A stretch of DNA of 64,000 nt, taken from Ectocarpus siliculosus (lineage: Eukaryota; Sar; Phaeophyceae; Ectocarpales; Ectocarpaceae). Of the stretch, positions 1 through 12,812 are shown piece by piece. The notes below the pieces were generated by a model that saw only the letters and a program-made list of their open reading frames with translations, made no database searches and was not told where the DNA came from. Made by a program: the position numbers and the translations under genes. How positions within the stretch are numbered: position 1 is the stretch's first letter; the number at the start of each line of letters is the position of its first letter. The stretch covers positions 175,757 to 239,756 of the forward strand of contig FN649743.1 of NCBI GenBank assembly GCA_000310025.1. Direction: 5' to 3'.

Positions 1-31
1 CATCTCCAACCCTCTCTTTCACCTCCGGTAG

Positions 32-2149
32 GCATCTTGGAAAACTCCGCTATTTTTTTGCCGGCGGTCTCGATCGTGGCCTTCTGCTTCGCCCTGGTGC
101 TGGAGATCGTCCCGCCCATGAACGCGGTAGGGGATTGCGTCCAACTAACTTGTTCGTGTTTCGTGCGTGTCTTCGCCATTTGTTTGGAGCGCGCTCTGGG
201 GAGGACGGGCACGTGTGGGTACGAGCTGTGGCTAGGTTTGCTCTACTCGACGACACTGTGTTGGGCTTCCGAAGCTTCCGATGTAGACGGGCATGCGTTG
301 TACCTGCCCCGTTTGTACTTCCGACTCTCTATCTTCAACCCAACGGCGTTTTTGCCTGCGTGTAGTTCGTTTTCAGCGCTGTTTTCGTCTGGTCTCGCGT
401 GTGTACAAACACCTTTTTTGCACTTCTTGTGTTCCGATATCCATGACAGCAGTGCATGTGTCTACACCCGTTAAAAACAACCCCTTTTTTTTGTGGCATT
501 ATTTTGTTGTCACGATCATATATTGGTTGTTTCGTTTGCGTCAGTGACATCCTCTGGCTCGTAAGTTTGTCGGACTATCAGTTATTGCAGATTAAATATC
601 TGTCTTCGTGTTCGCATGGGTTGCTCCGTGGTCGGGAATAAACCCTCTGTTATCATGCTTGTGCCGACCCCCACATCGGACTCTGACTTCGCCCCCGCCG
701 GACGTTACTTCGCTTTTCGAGGCCGTGGCAACAGAAGCTCGCTAACCACGCCGCGTTTGTTAGGATGTGCCAAGATGTTAGGTTTTTGTCGAATGATCTC
801 TACGCAGGGTAACTTGGCGAAGACTTCGTGTTGTTGGTTTTGGTGAAGAGAACAGCCACGCCAACAACCAAAACTTCAACGAACCGCAGGTCCTGGAACT
901 GAAGCCATTCCCCAGCATTGCTGCGAAGCTCTCCATTCTGGGGTCGATGCTTGTGTCGCTGCTGGCTCCGCTAGCGGTGGACCGATTGTGCGTCAAGCTC
1001 TTCGACCCGGAGCTGCACAAGGCTAGGAAGGCCGGCCCTCCGCTTGGAATGGTGGTGAGAAACAGGACGGGTCCCTCAAAAGCAGACACAGGATGGATCT
1101 TCATGGTGTGGAATGTTAATGTTTACTTCCCATCGTGACCATGTGCTTGACGAAGCCTTTTCCTCGTTTTCCTGTGTGAGCCAGGTGGATGCAAATTGAC
1201 ACCGTGAATGTGTGTTCTCTCTTGGTGAGATTTCAACGACTGATAGGGCCCAGCTCTCCCACGGGTATGCGGCAAAACCTGACATGATACTCAAGTCACC
1301 TTCACCGATATTCCGAAGAGCGCCATTGAATGCCAACCCGGAGGAAACGACCGGGAAACCCCGGGTGGCCAATCAGAAATAGAACCAACTCACGAGTGTG
1401 TAAGTAGTTTTTGTGGCCGAGTATGGTTCCAGTCTCATCGACAAAAGTGACGAGTGACGGGAACATATATATATATATATTATTTTCCAGCACTTCCGAG
1501 GTTCGGGCTGGAGAACGGAATTCGATTCCTCTCCTATGCATACCATCTCAAACATGACCTCGCTCATTAAAAAGACGAGGAAAGTATGTGTATTTTTCCA
1601 AACAACACCATGTCATCAGTGTGACACGAAGGGTTACTCCCGCACTTGTGGGATTTTGTGGGTGAAGCATGTTTCTGGTGACGAACGTAGCAAAATCCGG
1701 GTGTTGGTCTGGTTTGGCTACTTCCAGTTTTCCTCGAGGTTTTTTCACGGCATGTACATGTACGAACATCATGTTGTGCCGAAAGTCTCTGGACGATGCA
1801 GCGTGACCACGCGGGTCCACTTTGTTCGCGGATCGGACGGACCTTGCCGGCGTGCGCGATTGTACAAATATTTTCTTGTTAGACGCCCCGCCGCCTTGTG
1901 TACATAATCCTCCCCGGTTCGTCTGTGTCATCGTGATTGATTCGGCGCCTGTGGTTGGGGCACCGTTCATTACGCTTTGTGTTTTGTGGTGTGAAAATTC
2001 ACACGCAAGTTCCTGTCTTCGTCCCCTTTTCGTTCGGCGCTCAGGAGAAACGCAACCTCGCACTTCTGGGTGCGCTCCTGCTCGTGGTGGCCGTGACTGT
2101 GAGCGGCATGGACTTCGAGGTCCTAGAGGAGGCCTTTGAAGCTTTGTAG
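32..2149 (+). CDS. 3' end of a multi-pass membrane protein (partial)
   Basis: Three exons fit in phase: 32-126, 890-1054 and 2045-2149, the last ending in TAG. The acceptors read TAG, CAG and CAG and the donors read GCG|GTAGGG and GTG|GTGAGA. Each exon codes for one hydrophobic helix: around AIFLPAVSIVAFCFALVLEI, around AAKLSILGSMLVSLLAPLAV, and around LALLGALLLVVAVTVSG. Between the second and third helices is a charged loop containing DPELHKARKAG. The protein ends in a short acidic tail (DFEVLEEAFEAL). This is the C-terminal part of an integral membrane protein whose start lies before the window. I do not recognise the family, so no transport or enzymatic role is claimed. The long second intron (1055-2044) holds nothing I can identify. 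Confidence 0.6.
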
Positions 2150-4051
2150 GCACGGAAGTCATGGAAGGCACTTCTTGACTTCTTTCCTTGAGCAAAGCAA
2201 CGAGCGAAACAATCAAAAACGTCACCGTTTCGTCGTCAAACCTTCACTTGTTCAGGGAATCCTTCAATAGGAACCTTCCCAGAAAGCCGACCGAGTCGGG
2301 CCATGAAATCGACGAGGATACGCGCGAGAGAGGTACTCATATGTCGCCACATCTCCATCTTATAAGCTCACGATCTATTTGGGAACAAAGCCGCGGCCGC
2401 GGGTAACGTTCATTCTCCTACCACGTTCCGCATCTCGATCATACTACGGCTGTACGGGACATGTCGGTCGGAAGCCATGCCAATGTGGACAAGTGGCGCG
2501 TTGACGCCCTCTCCTTTCCGCGTGCTCGAAGCATTCCAAGGCCGAGCACTTCGCCTTCCAAGGACCCATGACAAACAACCCCGTTAGGACGGCGGCCCGG
2601 ACTGAGAGAGAGTTTGCGGCGGTCTCGAAGGAGGCTACGGTAGGGCCCTGCTGCTCATCTCTACCGACAAGCCGGTGCTGCTTAGAATCGTTGTCCCCGC
2701 CGTGAAATCGTCGTCGTCTCGTTGCCAGCAGCAGCAATCAAAGATGTAGAAGTACATCGAACGAAATGCTTCCAACAGCGTTTCGAGGCTCTGGCTCCCG
2801 CTTGTCCGTCGGCATCACACTGCACCAAAAAGATACAGAGGTCTGCACAGTAGCCCTCGCGCTCCAGCACTCACTAACCGCGGCGGACGGAAACTTATGT
2901 GTGCTGCTGGGTTATACGCGGTCTGCCTCACTCATCGGGTAAAATTGGCCACCTGTGGTCCTGGGCCATGCTCTTGGACTCCGTGCCCTGTCTATTGCGA
3001 ACTCCGTGCCCTGTCTGTTGGAGGGTACTACTGTAAGCCAATATAGAAACGGGATAGACTGCCAGAAACGACAAGCCAGATCCTTCTTCGCTTACCTGAC
3101 TTTTCATCACGCATGTCCAAATTTAGGAGGGAGCAACAACAAGCACAGGTGTTTCATCCGCGGTATGTGGAGATGTGTGCGTCATGCTATCTACTTTGCG
3201 GTATAGGGTTTTGGGCACATGTTCAGACCATCAGCTTCTAACTTCTTTTCAGGTGAAAAACAGGTCCGGCCATCTGCATGTATAGTCTAGTCCTTGCACC
3301 TCTGTGCTCTTTCCGTGCTCAAGGGCAGCGATCGTCTCCTGGGCTTCATGGCCCACCTCAACGTTTGTTGCCAGAGTGGTTGTGTCCTCGGCTTGAGGAC
3401 GGAAGGTAGACACCGCCGCGACGAGTCACAAAAAAGGTGACCATCCCGAATGAAAATGACAAGCCCGAGTAAAATTGGGAATGATCGGTCAAGTACTCCT
3501 CAGCGTGGCACATCGCTCTCGACCGCAATCAACGATCTTCTCCGGAATTATTGACCCCGAGCGGGTAACGGCAGAGAGAGGTGGATATACGCAACAGCCC
3601 ATGTCGAACTGAGTCAGTTCGAACACCGACCACCACCCCAACAAGTATTTGCAAAGTCACAATGATGTGGGGTTTTCTGATTTAGACGTAGACAAGGAAC
3701 GTCGTCGAAACGACAAAGGACCCGACGCACGCTTGGTGCCTTCGCGCAAAGCCGGCGACAACCTCCAACCCAGCCGCCAGCCTGCTCCCCCTGCCCCTCT
3801 CACGCGAAACCACCGTCCAATGTTCGAACTCGGAGACAGGGGGGGGGGGATAATCCAACATAAAATTTCGGCCACGAGCGTGGCATCCTGGGCCGCCCGA
3901 ACAGGGAGCTTTGCCTTTCACGCGGTGCCGGGCGAAGCCCCCTTTCGCGACAAGCAAGCCGCTACCAAAAACACGCCATCAACACATGCTGCCAGCATAC
4001 TGGTGTGTTGTTCACAGCAGCAGCAGCAGCTGCTGCGGCGTCGTGGTTCAT
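2150..4051. other. Intergenic DNA between two convergent genes
   Basis: This stretch holds the 3' flanks of the membrane-protein gene and of SHMT. The open frames in it overlap on both strands and none looks coding. The only structure seen is a short duplication of a 'ctccgtgccctgtct' phrase near 2979-3020 and a run of G at 3840-3848. No RNA gene was seen. Confidence 0.5.
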
Positions 4052-7000
4052 CTAGTGGTCCATTTCCTTGAACTTGAGCTCCGACGCCTCGAAGCCGGGC
4101 ATGGGCCACCGGCGGGCGAACGCCTTGACGTCATCGCCAAGGGCCTTCACCTCCTCGTCGCTCTGCAAAGAGGAAGAGCGGAGGAAGAAGGGTAAGGAGA
4201 GACAGAGGGAGACAGAGAAATGCAAGCAGACAGACAAACAGACAGACAGACAGAGGAACAAGAGTGACAGCGGCGACAGCGGGCGGCAAAGGGTTTGGGG
4301 TACGAAAGAGCAAAACAATCCAGGTATTCATTGCCGCCGGTCAAGACCCGTGCGTCGCTCAGACGACGATGGCAGCCAGGATTTTCTCAACTATCGGCGA
4401 GGGCGCGCTGATTCTAATAATGAACTCTCAAATCCCTGGCACATGATTGGTATACCACGCCACAACGCAAATACCATGACGTCCTCCAAAAAACTGTCCA
4501 AGCAAAAAACAAATTAGAACGACAGGCGCAGGGAATAGAAACTACTCGTCCATGTCGATCAAATCCACGTACATTTCCTTGCGAACCCAATGGGAGTGAC
4601 AGTCTCGCAACGTTGTCCCGCCCAACGTTCCGTACCGTCCGGAACCCGAGAGCGAGGAAATAATAATACCCGAACGCCAATGACGTCAAACCTCCAAACC
4701 AAAGCAACAAAATAACTACGACAGCTGCAACACATGTTACCGACTCCAACGGGGGATCGGGCTCGACCAACAAAGAGCTCACGCACCTCGAGGGCGATCG
4801 CGAAATCCTTGAGCATCTTTCCAGACCCCTGCTGGATCTTGATGGCCAGCTGGGCGGCCCGGTCCATAAACGCCGCGATCTGGCGGAACTCGGGCTCTTT
4901 CATGCCCCTCGTCGTGAGGGCGGGGGCCCCGATCCGGACGCCTCCCGGTGACATGGCCGACCTGTCCCCCTGAAATTTGGGGACAACAGTCACGCCACAG
5001 GAAGAAGATTTTGATTGATCGTTAAACGATTAGGACATCAGTTAACGGGCGCTGAAATTACACATGATTGAGCGTAGAATGAAGAGGGGATCAGTCAACG
5101 GGTGGATGGATGGTGGGCAACGAGTAACTGGATGAAAGCAACGAGTTGATGTTCGCGCTGCAGCAATCCCCCTGAGTAACGAGCTGTTTCGCAGTACAAG
5201 CGATTTCGGAAACTCAACGCCCTTGAGAGCGGCGAACGCTTGAAATGCTCCTGCAAGAAACGGGGGGGGGGGGGGGCTTGCGACATTCCCTGGCCAAGAG
5301 GGTGTACCAACAATTGGTCGCCATCATCATTCCATCGCTGTTTGAGCTGCTTCGTCCCTCCAACTGCTGGATGAACGGTTTTCTTTCGGGAAGGTGACTA
5401 GACTGCTGTTGATGGCAGGAACGATAGTCGCGAATGCAGGCAAGCCGGTTCTCGCATTCATAGCATCGCTACATTTTTATTGGCTTCTTTCCACTGACCT
5501 GGACCGCGTTCTTGTTGAGGGTGATGTGGACCTTGTCGCAGATCTTCTCCATCTTCGACCCCGTCAATGCCTTGGGGCGAAGGTCCCTGCACACAACCCC
5601 AAACCAACACCGCAACATGAGAAAGTAAAAAATTACCAAAAATAGGAGAGTTTATTCGGTCTTGAGTGGTGGAAGAGGACGACGACCGGCATGAGTGACA
5701 CAAACCAACACAAAAACATGAGCTACAGCAGTGGCATCGCCTACAGTATTACAACATAACCACAGGCGAAAAAAAAAAAAAACGGTACCTTAACCAGGCC
5801 CTTACCAGAGGAGGAGGTGGTTCTCGGTTCCTCCGGTGCAGATGGTGTAACCTAGCTTCACCAGCTCGTCCGCGCAGGCGGAGGCGTTTTTCTTCACCTG
5901 GAAAAACGCGGACACGCGGGCAAGCAATTGCAACAAAAGAAAAGTCAGTTGGAAGAATTTCGACGAAGGGCTCGGAGCGCCACACAGCTGTGCACTCAAA
6001 CAAACACAATCGCTGTGTCGGCAAATAACCGGAAGAGTGAAATAACAAGCTTCTTTCGCATTGCATCACTCGGATGAGAGCGGCGGCAACACGGAGGTGA
6101 GGTTCACCATCGACGATACTTCGGAGTTTTTATAGTACTCAAGTTCATGAATCTTATTCAATATTTTTGGGCTCTTGGAGGACAACAAGTCGGCCTATCA
6201 TAACAACGCGCCTGGATGATGTATTCCTTGAACTCCGGGGTCATGGCCTCCTTGAGCTGGGTCGCCACCCCGGCGATCTGGTGCTCGTGCGGGCCCCCCT
6301 GGAGCGCCGGGAAGACCGCCTGGTTGATCTTAGACTCGAACCCACGCTCGTCCTGATCGTTGTTATCGAAAACGCGACAGAGTTATGAAAGTCGGATTAG
6401 CGCCCAGGGTCTTGACAGAGGACAAAGTACTGTACAGGTCAATGCGTAAATTTATGTTTTTCAAGTCCATGCCGACCTTGTTCCATCACATCGAAGAAAG
6501 AAGAAAAACGCAAAACACGACGTGAGATGCAAATGCGGTTGCTTGGCGGGAACGAAAAACAAAACAAAAACATAGGGAAGGTCGTCCGACACACGACCGC
6601 TTCTGCGCCCATCTATGGCGTGCACGCGACACTCCATGCGCCCAAATCAGGACCACAGCATTGTAGTGTACAAAATACCCTGGAGGGACCCGACGCCGGT
6701 CGGAGGCGTGTTATTTGATGCAGATCAGATGGTCAGGATGGAACACTTGACGCCACTGTCAACATGTCCACCTTCCTGACAGCGAACGAAAAGGTCACGA
6801 GAGCCAAGGCTCCAAGACTTGAGCACTACCTCTGCGCCCGGGGCATATTGCGAGGACACACACACACCGTCTCTCGGAGGCCCCGTGTACAGTTTCTGGG
6901 GGGGTGGGGGGGGAGGTGACCCCGCAGGATAGGCAGAGCTGGCTCTAGGGCTTTGAATCCGGCTGCGACTGATGCCGTTCCATTGGCCAGTCGATAGCGC

Positions 7001-10000
7001 CGTCCACGCGAATTGTGCACCAAAGACACCCACGCACAACCTGATCTCCACGCGTGGCAATATTTTCCACACCCAAAGGGCGGACTCTGCTTCTGTTTCG
7101 GTGAGACATGCCATGCATCACCCGGCCACCCGGCTAGGCAACTCCCCGGGCCTCTCCGCCAGCAGCCAACAGCAGCAACCCACCTTGCGGTAGAAGATAA
7201 GGCCAGCGCGAGGCCCGCGAAGAGACTTGTGCGTGGTGGTAGTGACGACGTCACAGTGGTCGAAGGGGCTGGCCGCCTCCTTCGTAACCACAAGCCCAGA
7301 GATGTGGGCCATGTCGCTGCAAAACGACGGGTGGGCGATGGCGTGAGACGAAACAAGCACTGTTGTAAGCAAAACAAGACTTAAGACTCCCGTGTTGGAA
7401 AAGTTACTGTAACGTCGATCTAATACACCAACGCCACACGCTGTGGAACACCGTTCACAGGCGATACTCAGAAGTTGCAAGGCTAGAGGCGAGCTACATT
7501 TATCTACCACACTGTATCTACGAAGAATAGCCCCGACACCCACTCTGGCTGCAAACCTCGCGGCGGCAGGTCAGACATGGTCACCGCGTAACTGCGGCCA
7601 TTGAAGGGGTGGTGCTTCTTGGACACCCAATCGAATACCGTAAAAAAGGCACCCGGTTACATCATAACGGGTCGCAACCGAAATCCTACCCCACAGCCCG
7701 CTCTCTTTTCACGACCGCGAGAAGGAAAATAAAATATCATCAGAACCCTCCCAAGCCAAAACCACATCAAGTCGTCCAGCTCTTCCCATCTATCCATGTT
7801 TCAGTCTCTCACCACAGCAGGAGAGCCCCGTTGGCGTCAGCAATCTCCCTGAACTTGGCGTAGTCCCACTCGCGGGGGTACGCAGACCCGCCGCAGATCA
7901 CCATGGCGGGCTTGAACAGGCCGGCCAGGCGGGCCAGGTCGTCGTGGTCGATCAGACCCGTGTCCGGGTGAACGCTGGAGACAAACAACAACATCAGTAA
8001 AAAAAAAACGCGCGAAGGGCGGAGCGGGGCAACATTTTCCATCAAACGCAACTTCGGGGTCCCTGCAAATTGAAGTCATGGACGGGACTGCTGTGCCGCC
8101 CTAAGCCCACGCAGCTACCGCACCCCCTTTACCGCTGCCTCTCCTTCCTTGCAGCGGTGTCCACCGCCTTCAAGGCGAAGAGTAAACGACTCAAAACGGG
8201 TGGGTGGCCCACGCAGCGAATCCCCGCAACACCCCAACCAAGCACGTCAGATTCTCGGCCCTCGGGGCGAAGATGACCCCACAACAGGACCTCCCTTCCC
8301 GCCCCTCTTCACCCGATCAACCCTACACACAGCCAAAACATGACAAAAAAAATAACAAACAAACTGTACAACAAAACGCCTCTCACCGGTAGGGCAACGA
8401 CTCGAAGTACACCGAGGTCGCGGACACTGCCTTCCTGGTGCCCTCCTTCTTGGAGTAGGTGTAGAACCCGTGAGTCAGGTGTCCGCCCGAGGGCAGGTCG
8501 AGCCCCATGATGCGGTCGTGCGGCCTCAGGAGGGCCGTGTACGCGGCGAAGTTCGCCGGAGAGCCGCTGTTGGATGTTTTTTGTCATCGTTTTTTTTTGT
8601 CAGAGCGAACCCGTGCACACGAGCACGCGCGGAAAATACTCAACACGAGATTCAACAGCAGTAGCACGAAAAAAATAAAAACACCGCAAGCACGTACGTC
8701 GGATGAATACGATTCGTGTTCGTTGCGGCCACATACAGAATCGATACAGAGACGACGCCCTGACTGACATGAGCAGGATTTCCAAGCGAAGAGGGTGAAG
8801 AGCACTTGTTACAATTAGTGCTGTCACACATCTATTTACCCTCGGTTCTTAAATGTGCACGCCATGCGGTGTCGCCCACGTTTGTGGCAGGGATGATGCG
8901 CTTACTGCCATCGACCCCGGCAAATTCATTCGGGCAACAACACATGCGTTGCTATCTCACACTGATCGGTCCAAGAACCCATTCAAAACTCCGGCTCGCC
9001 AAGGGTGAATCAAACATATCTCGAGCCGAGCGCGCCGCACGAGGAAGAAAACGCCGTCGAAAAGCACACGACGATAAACTACTAATATGAACTCCCCCTC
9101 ATCCCCGAGACTCTCCGGCTTGAGACCACCACGCCCGAGGTGTGCATGAACGAGGTAGGGGACCAACTGAAAATCATCACGAAACGGCAAAAGCAAACAC
9201 CCACGCCAAAAAAAAACAGCACGAAAAACCCAACGCATGCTGTACTGAACCTGTAGGGCTGCACGTTGACCCCCCACTTCTCCGGGTCCAAGCCGTACGC
9301 CTCGAGAGCGCGCGACTGGCATAGGCCCTCGATCTGGTCCACAACCTGGTTGCCGCCGTAGTACCGCGCCCCCGGGACTCCCTCCGCGTACTGCCACATC
9401 AAATCGGCAACCACAAAAAAAAAAGAAAAAAGGGAGGGGTGAGATACTCACCGTTAGCTGAACAGCTCCAAGAGAAGAGATAGGGCGGACTGCCGACCAC
9501 CGCCACTGCTCTCGCATACCGGATTCACACATGCTACGAGTGACGACGATGGAGTCGTGATCTCTCAACAAGCACAAGCGGAAGCTGTAGGGGAGAGTGT
9601 GGTCGTCGCTGTGGTACTTGGGGGCAGTTGTGCTGGCTTCACCAGGTGTAGAAACCGAAAGCACCAAGGAAACAGACTTGACGGCAACATTTGGCTGTTT
9701 GTGAGGAATTCCATCTACCTGAGAACGTGGCGCGGGTGGTTCAACCATTGCGATAGCGAATCGTTTTGCACAACCATACAAGACTACAATTTTTCCCAGA
9801 CAAGAATGCCGGTAAGGACATGGCACCGATTGGTCGGTTCGCCCGTGGTTCTACGCAGGTTGAACGCGATCGTCTCAAAAACCTGAACGTACTTCAAAAC
9901 TGCAAACATGAGCTTCACCGTCCACCAGAAAAACAATCCGCATGATTTGTGCCATGCGGTGCGATGCCTCCGCAACCTTGTGCATGCATTGAATTGCACA

Positions 10001-11959
10001 TCACGCCCCGCACCTTGTTGGTGAGAGCCGAGCCCAGGCAGTCCATCACAGCCCTGGACGTGAAGTTCTCGCTGGCGATCAGCTCCAAGCTGGACCATTG
10101 CCGGGTCTGGAACGCACGGCAACGACGATGTTAATATCGGAAAGCTCATGTATCGGCGTGGCCTGCCAAACTTCAACACAATCAACCCCTTGGTTGCATG
10201 CATCCTGATCGACTGTATTGCTTTGCTCTTGTGCGCAGCGTTGCACCCAAAACTGTTGCTCCTATTTAGAGAGGACTGCTGTGGTGATCAGGACGCTATG
10301 GGATCCGTCGCATCACGATAGCAAGCCTTGTACAGGCCCTTGCTTTCTACGCCACGTTTTTTCAGTTTGCACGTAGTATATGCATGGTTCTCCCCGGCAA
10401 GAATGACCAGCGCTCATGCGCGTTTTAAGATCGAACACCTACTGCATTCGCTACCCTAGTGATCCCCCCATCTATCTCAACGGGGAATTCAGAGTCATCA
10501 AGTATCATCAGGTTTACACCATAAATAGATATGGATCGGATGAACGTGAGATCAGCCGCCGGGGGTTATCCGGAGGCGTAGGCGGTAGTGGTACGATGTA
10601 CAGGTCAGTTAAATCATCCACACAACGAGTGAGGTTCTTTACGTGTCGAGTATATTGTATAGGGCTCCTGGATGTTTCGCTGGAAAATCATGTGTTGTAG
10701 AAGTACACAGCAGGGCTCGCGTTGCCATCCATAACTAACGTACTTGCAGATCGAAAAAACGAGGGTGTCCAAGAGGACACAAGAAAGGAGTATAGCTCGC
10801 GGATCATGAGGAGCAGGGAAAGGGAGAGAGGCAGACAGAGAGACAGACAACACGCCATATGCGACACCCCGTACACATCACCCAGCACCCTTGTGGTGAT
10901 CACCAGCTGGTACCAGCTGGTGATCCGCCAATCCGAATACTCTTGAGCAAGTGAGCAACTTCACTACATCGGCCAAGTTTCGCTGCGTGCTCAAACGTTG
11001 CCATTGTTGACTGCCATTTTTGGGGAGTGTCGATCCCACATAGACAAAAGCCTCGTAGCTCAGCTCCAACAGGCTAACAATGTAGCATCATCAGCAGCAA
11101 GACGGAACCAATGTCGGTGAGATTTGTTTAGCACTTAGTAGGAGATCGGCACGTTGCAAAAAACGAACATGACACGGTGCACGGACCTCTTCGGCCTCGC
11201 GGTCTGCGACACATGCACTGCCACATGCAGCTACCCGCAAAGAGCTCAAACGATTACGACTCTACACGACTTGCGGGCCTTGTTTCAAATTATCTCGCGG
11301 CCTCTCCCTTGGATCTCTGGTGTACACACGCCCGATCACAGCAGCCAAGCAAACCGGGGAATGTGCCGACGCGCGCCGTCAACCAATCAGCACCGAGCAT
11401 GGCCCACGAATAATTCAAACCCCTTTGGCAGCAAAATTCTAAATGCCACGTCGGGGAGAAGGATCTCTTCACCGCAGAAGGTATGAAAACATCAACCCGT
11501 CCAAGCCGGACAAATTCCAAGCTGCTGTGTGCGGCGGGTAGATACAATGATCAGCTTATGATCCTTAGACAGGTGTTTATGGTGGTTCGCTGCCCGAGGT
11601 GACTCTGTCTCGGATGTGTGTGTATGAGAAAAGGATCAAACAGCAGCATGCATGCGTGTTCAACTCTGACTAAAGCTGTGCAAACACGACCGGGTGTTGA
11701 TGACGGATGGAAGCACGCGCCTCCACCGCTGCTGTCCCCCTTTCCTCCCGTCTTGCTTGTACCATCAATGGGAACCTAAACCCACAAACATGTCTAAGGC
11801 CAGAGTTGCACACACGCGACTCATGGACGTGCCCAACGCCGCAAGCTGCTGCCTTTGAAAGCACACCTTCTCCTTCTCGATGAGGTCGAACATAGCCGGA
11901 TCATGGTCGGCCAGGGACACGTTTCCGGGAAGAGTCGAGGGTACTTCCGTTGTCGACAT
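4052..11959 (-). CDS. SHMT: Serine hydroxymethyltransferase (complete, 11 exons)
   Basis: This PLP enzyme interconverts serine and glycine while loading a one-carbon unit on tetrahydrofolate. Exons in gene order are 11959-11867, 10106-10014, 9390-9251, 8566-8387, 7974-7813, 7316-7184, 6352-6212, 5897-5806, 5586-5499, 4969-4787 and 4162-4052. They sum to 1416 bases, giving 471 residues, close to the usual 450-480. Signatures appear in order: [10 protein letters not shown] near residue 41, [20 protein letters not shown], the PLP-lysine motif [14 protein letters not shown] (lysine near 253), [21 protein letters not shown] and [13 protein letters not shown]. All phases agree. No obvious targeting peptide precedes the first helix, so a cytosolic form is inferred. 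The 6212/6211 junction needs a GC donor (CAG|GCGCGT). The start is the only in-frame ATG of exon 1. The TAG stop is at 4054-4052. Confidence 0.95.
4225..4256. repeat. CAGA-type microsatellite
   Basis: This is an imperfect run of CAGA/GACA units in the last SHMT intron, just upstream (in gene direction) of the terminal exon. It supplies a pyrimidine-rich (TCTG) tract on the transcribed strand before the acceptor at 4163. Confidence 0.7.
10898..10925. repeat. Perfect 28-bp palindrome in SHMT intron 1
   Basis: The left half GATCACCAGCTGGT is followed directly by its own reverse complement, with no spacer. It lies in the 1.76-kb first intron of SHMT (10107-11866). It may be a cruciform-forming site or a dyad binding site for a dimeric protein. 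Nothing around it shows a mobile element. Confidence 0.85.
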
Positions 11960-12812
11960 CTTGTTTGTTCGTTGAGCCTACGACAGCGAGTAGAGAGGGC
12001 CGAGACACCGGAGAGCAACACGAGAGAGTGGAGAGCTGGTGCAGCTGGGCTGGCGCAGAAACCAGCGAGGACCTGCAACCCCCCTTCATAGGAAATTACC
12101 ATAATTTTTTATCCGCGGAGCCACCAAAAAACGAAATTACATTCCAGCTTCCGTGGAACACCCTAGGGATGCGGGGATTTTCAGGAATGTCAGTATCAGC
12201 CAATAGAGATTGACCAAGGTGCTGACGTGCATGCATGGCACTTCTCCTCAGCCAGCAGGCAGGTGAAGCAGGTCACGGAGGGGTATGCACGTATGCACAA
12301 CTTTTGTTCCTGGATTCTCTCTCGCTCACGGGCGGACAGCACACACGCGCACACGCACACGCCGCGCAAGGAATAAGCAAAGCACGACGGGCCTAGAGAG
12401 GCGTTTACAGCAGTTTCCAAGTCGTACCGGGTTACCAAGCGGATGGACGCAAAGGTGAACATTGGTGCTGATACAAACTTGTGTTCGGTTTGTTGAAATG
12501 TCAACGTCCCGGTCAAGACACACCGCAAGCAGCGGTGATGAAAAGAGGTACACCGCACAACCTTCGCGGTAGCTTTGTCAGATGTGGGCTTGACCCAAGC
12601 ATATGGTCACGGGTCAAGGGGCCCAGGGCATTTTGTGTGTTGCTCCAGTTGGTCACACGACACTGCTGTACGTACTGAACTGCTACGGACCTGCACTTTA
12701 CCGAAGTTCCACGCTTGCTTCGGATCCAAACTTCCTCATCACACTCTAGAGTGTACCAATATCCTGCTGCCATCCCTTCCGCACTTCGCGTCCACAGCAG
12801 CAGGGCTCGGTA
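11960..12812. promoter_or_regulatory. Shared upstream region of divergent SHMT and histidine phosphatase
   Basis: About 850 bases separate the SHMT start codon on the minus strand from the phosphatase start codon on the plus strand. Both promoters and 5' leaders must lie here unless there are unseen leader exons. A CA-rich run (cacacgcgcacacgcacacg) sits near 12341. No TATA-like or initiator element could be assigned with confidence. Confidence 0.45.
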
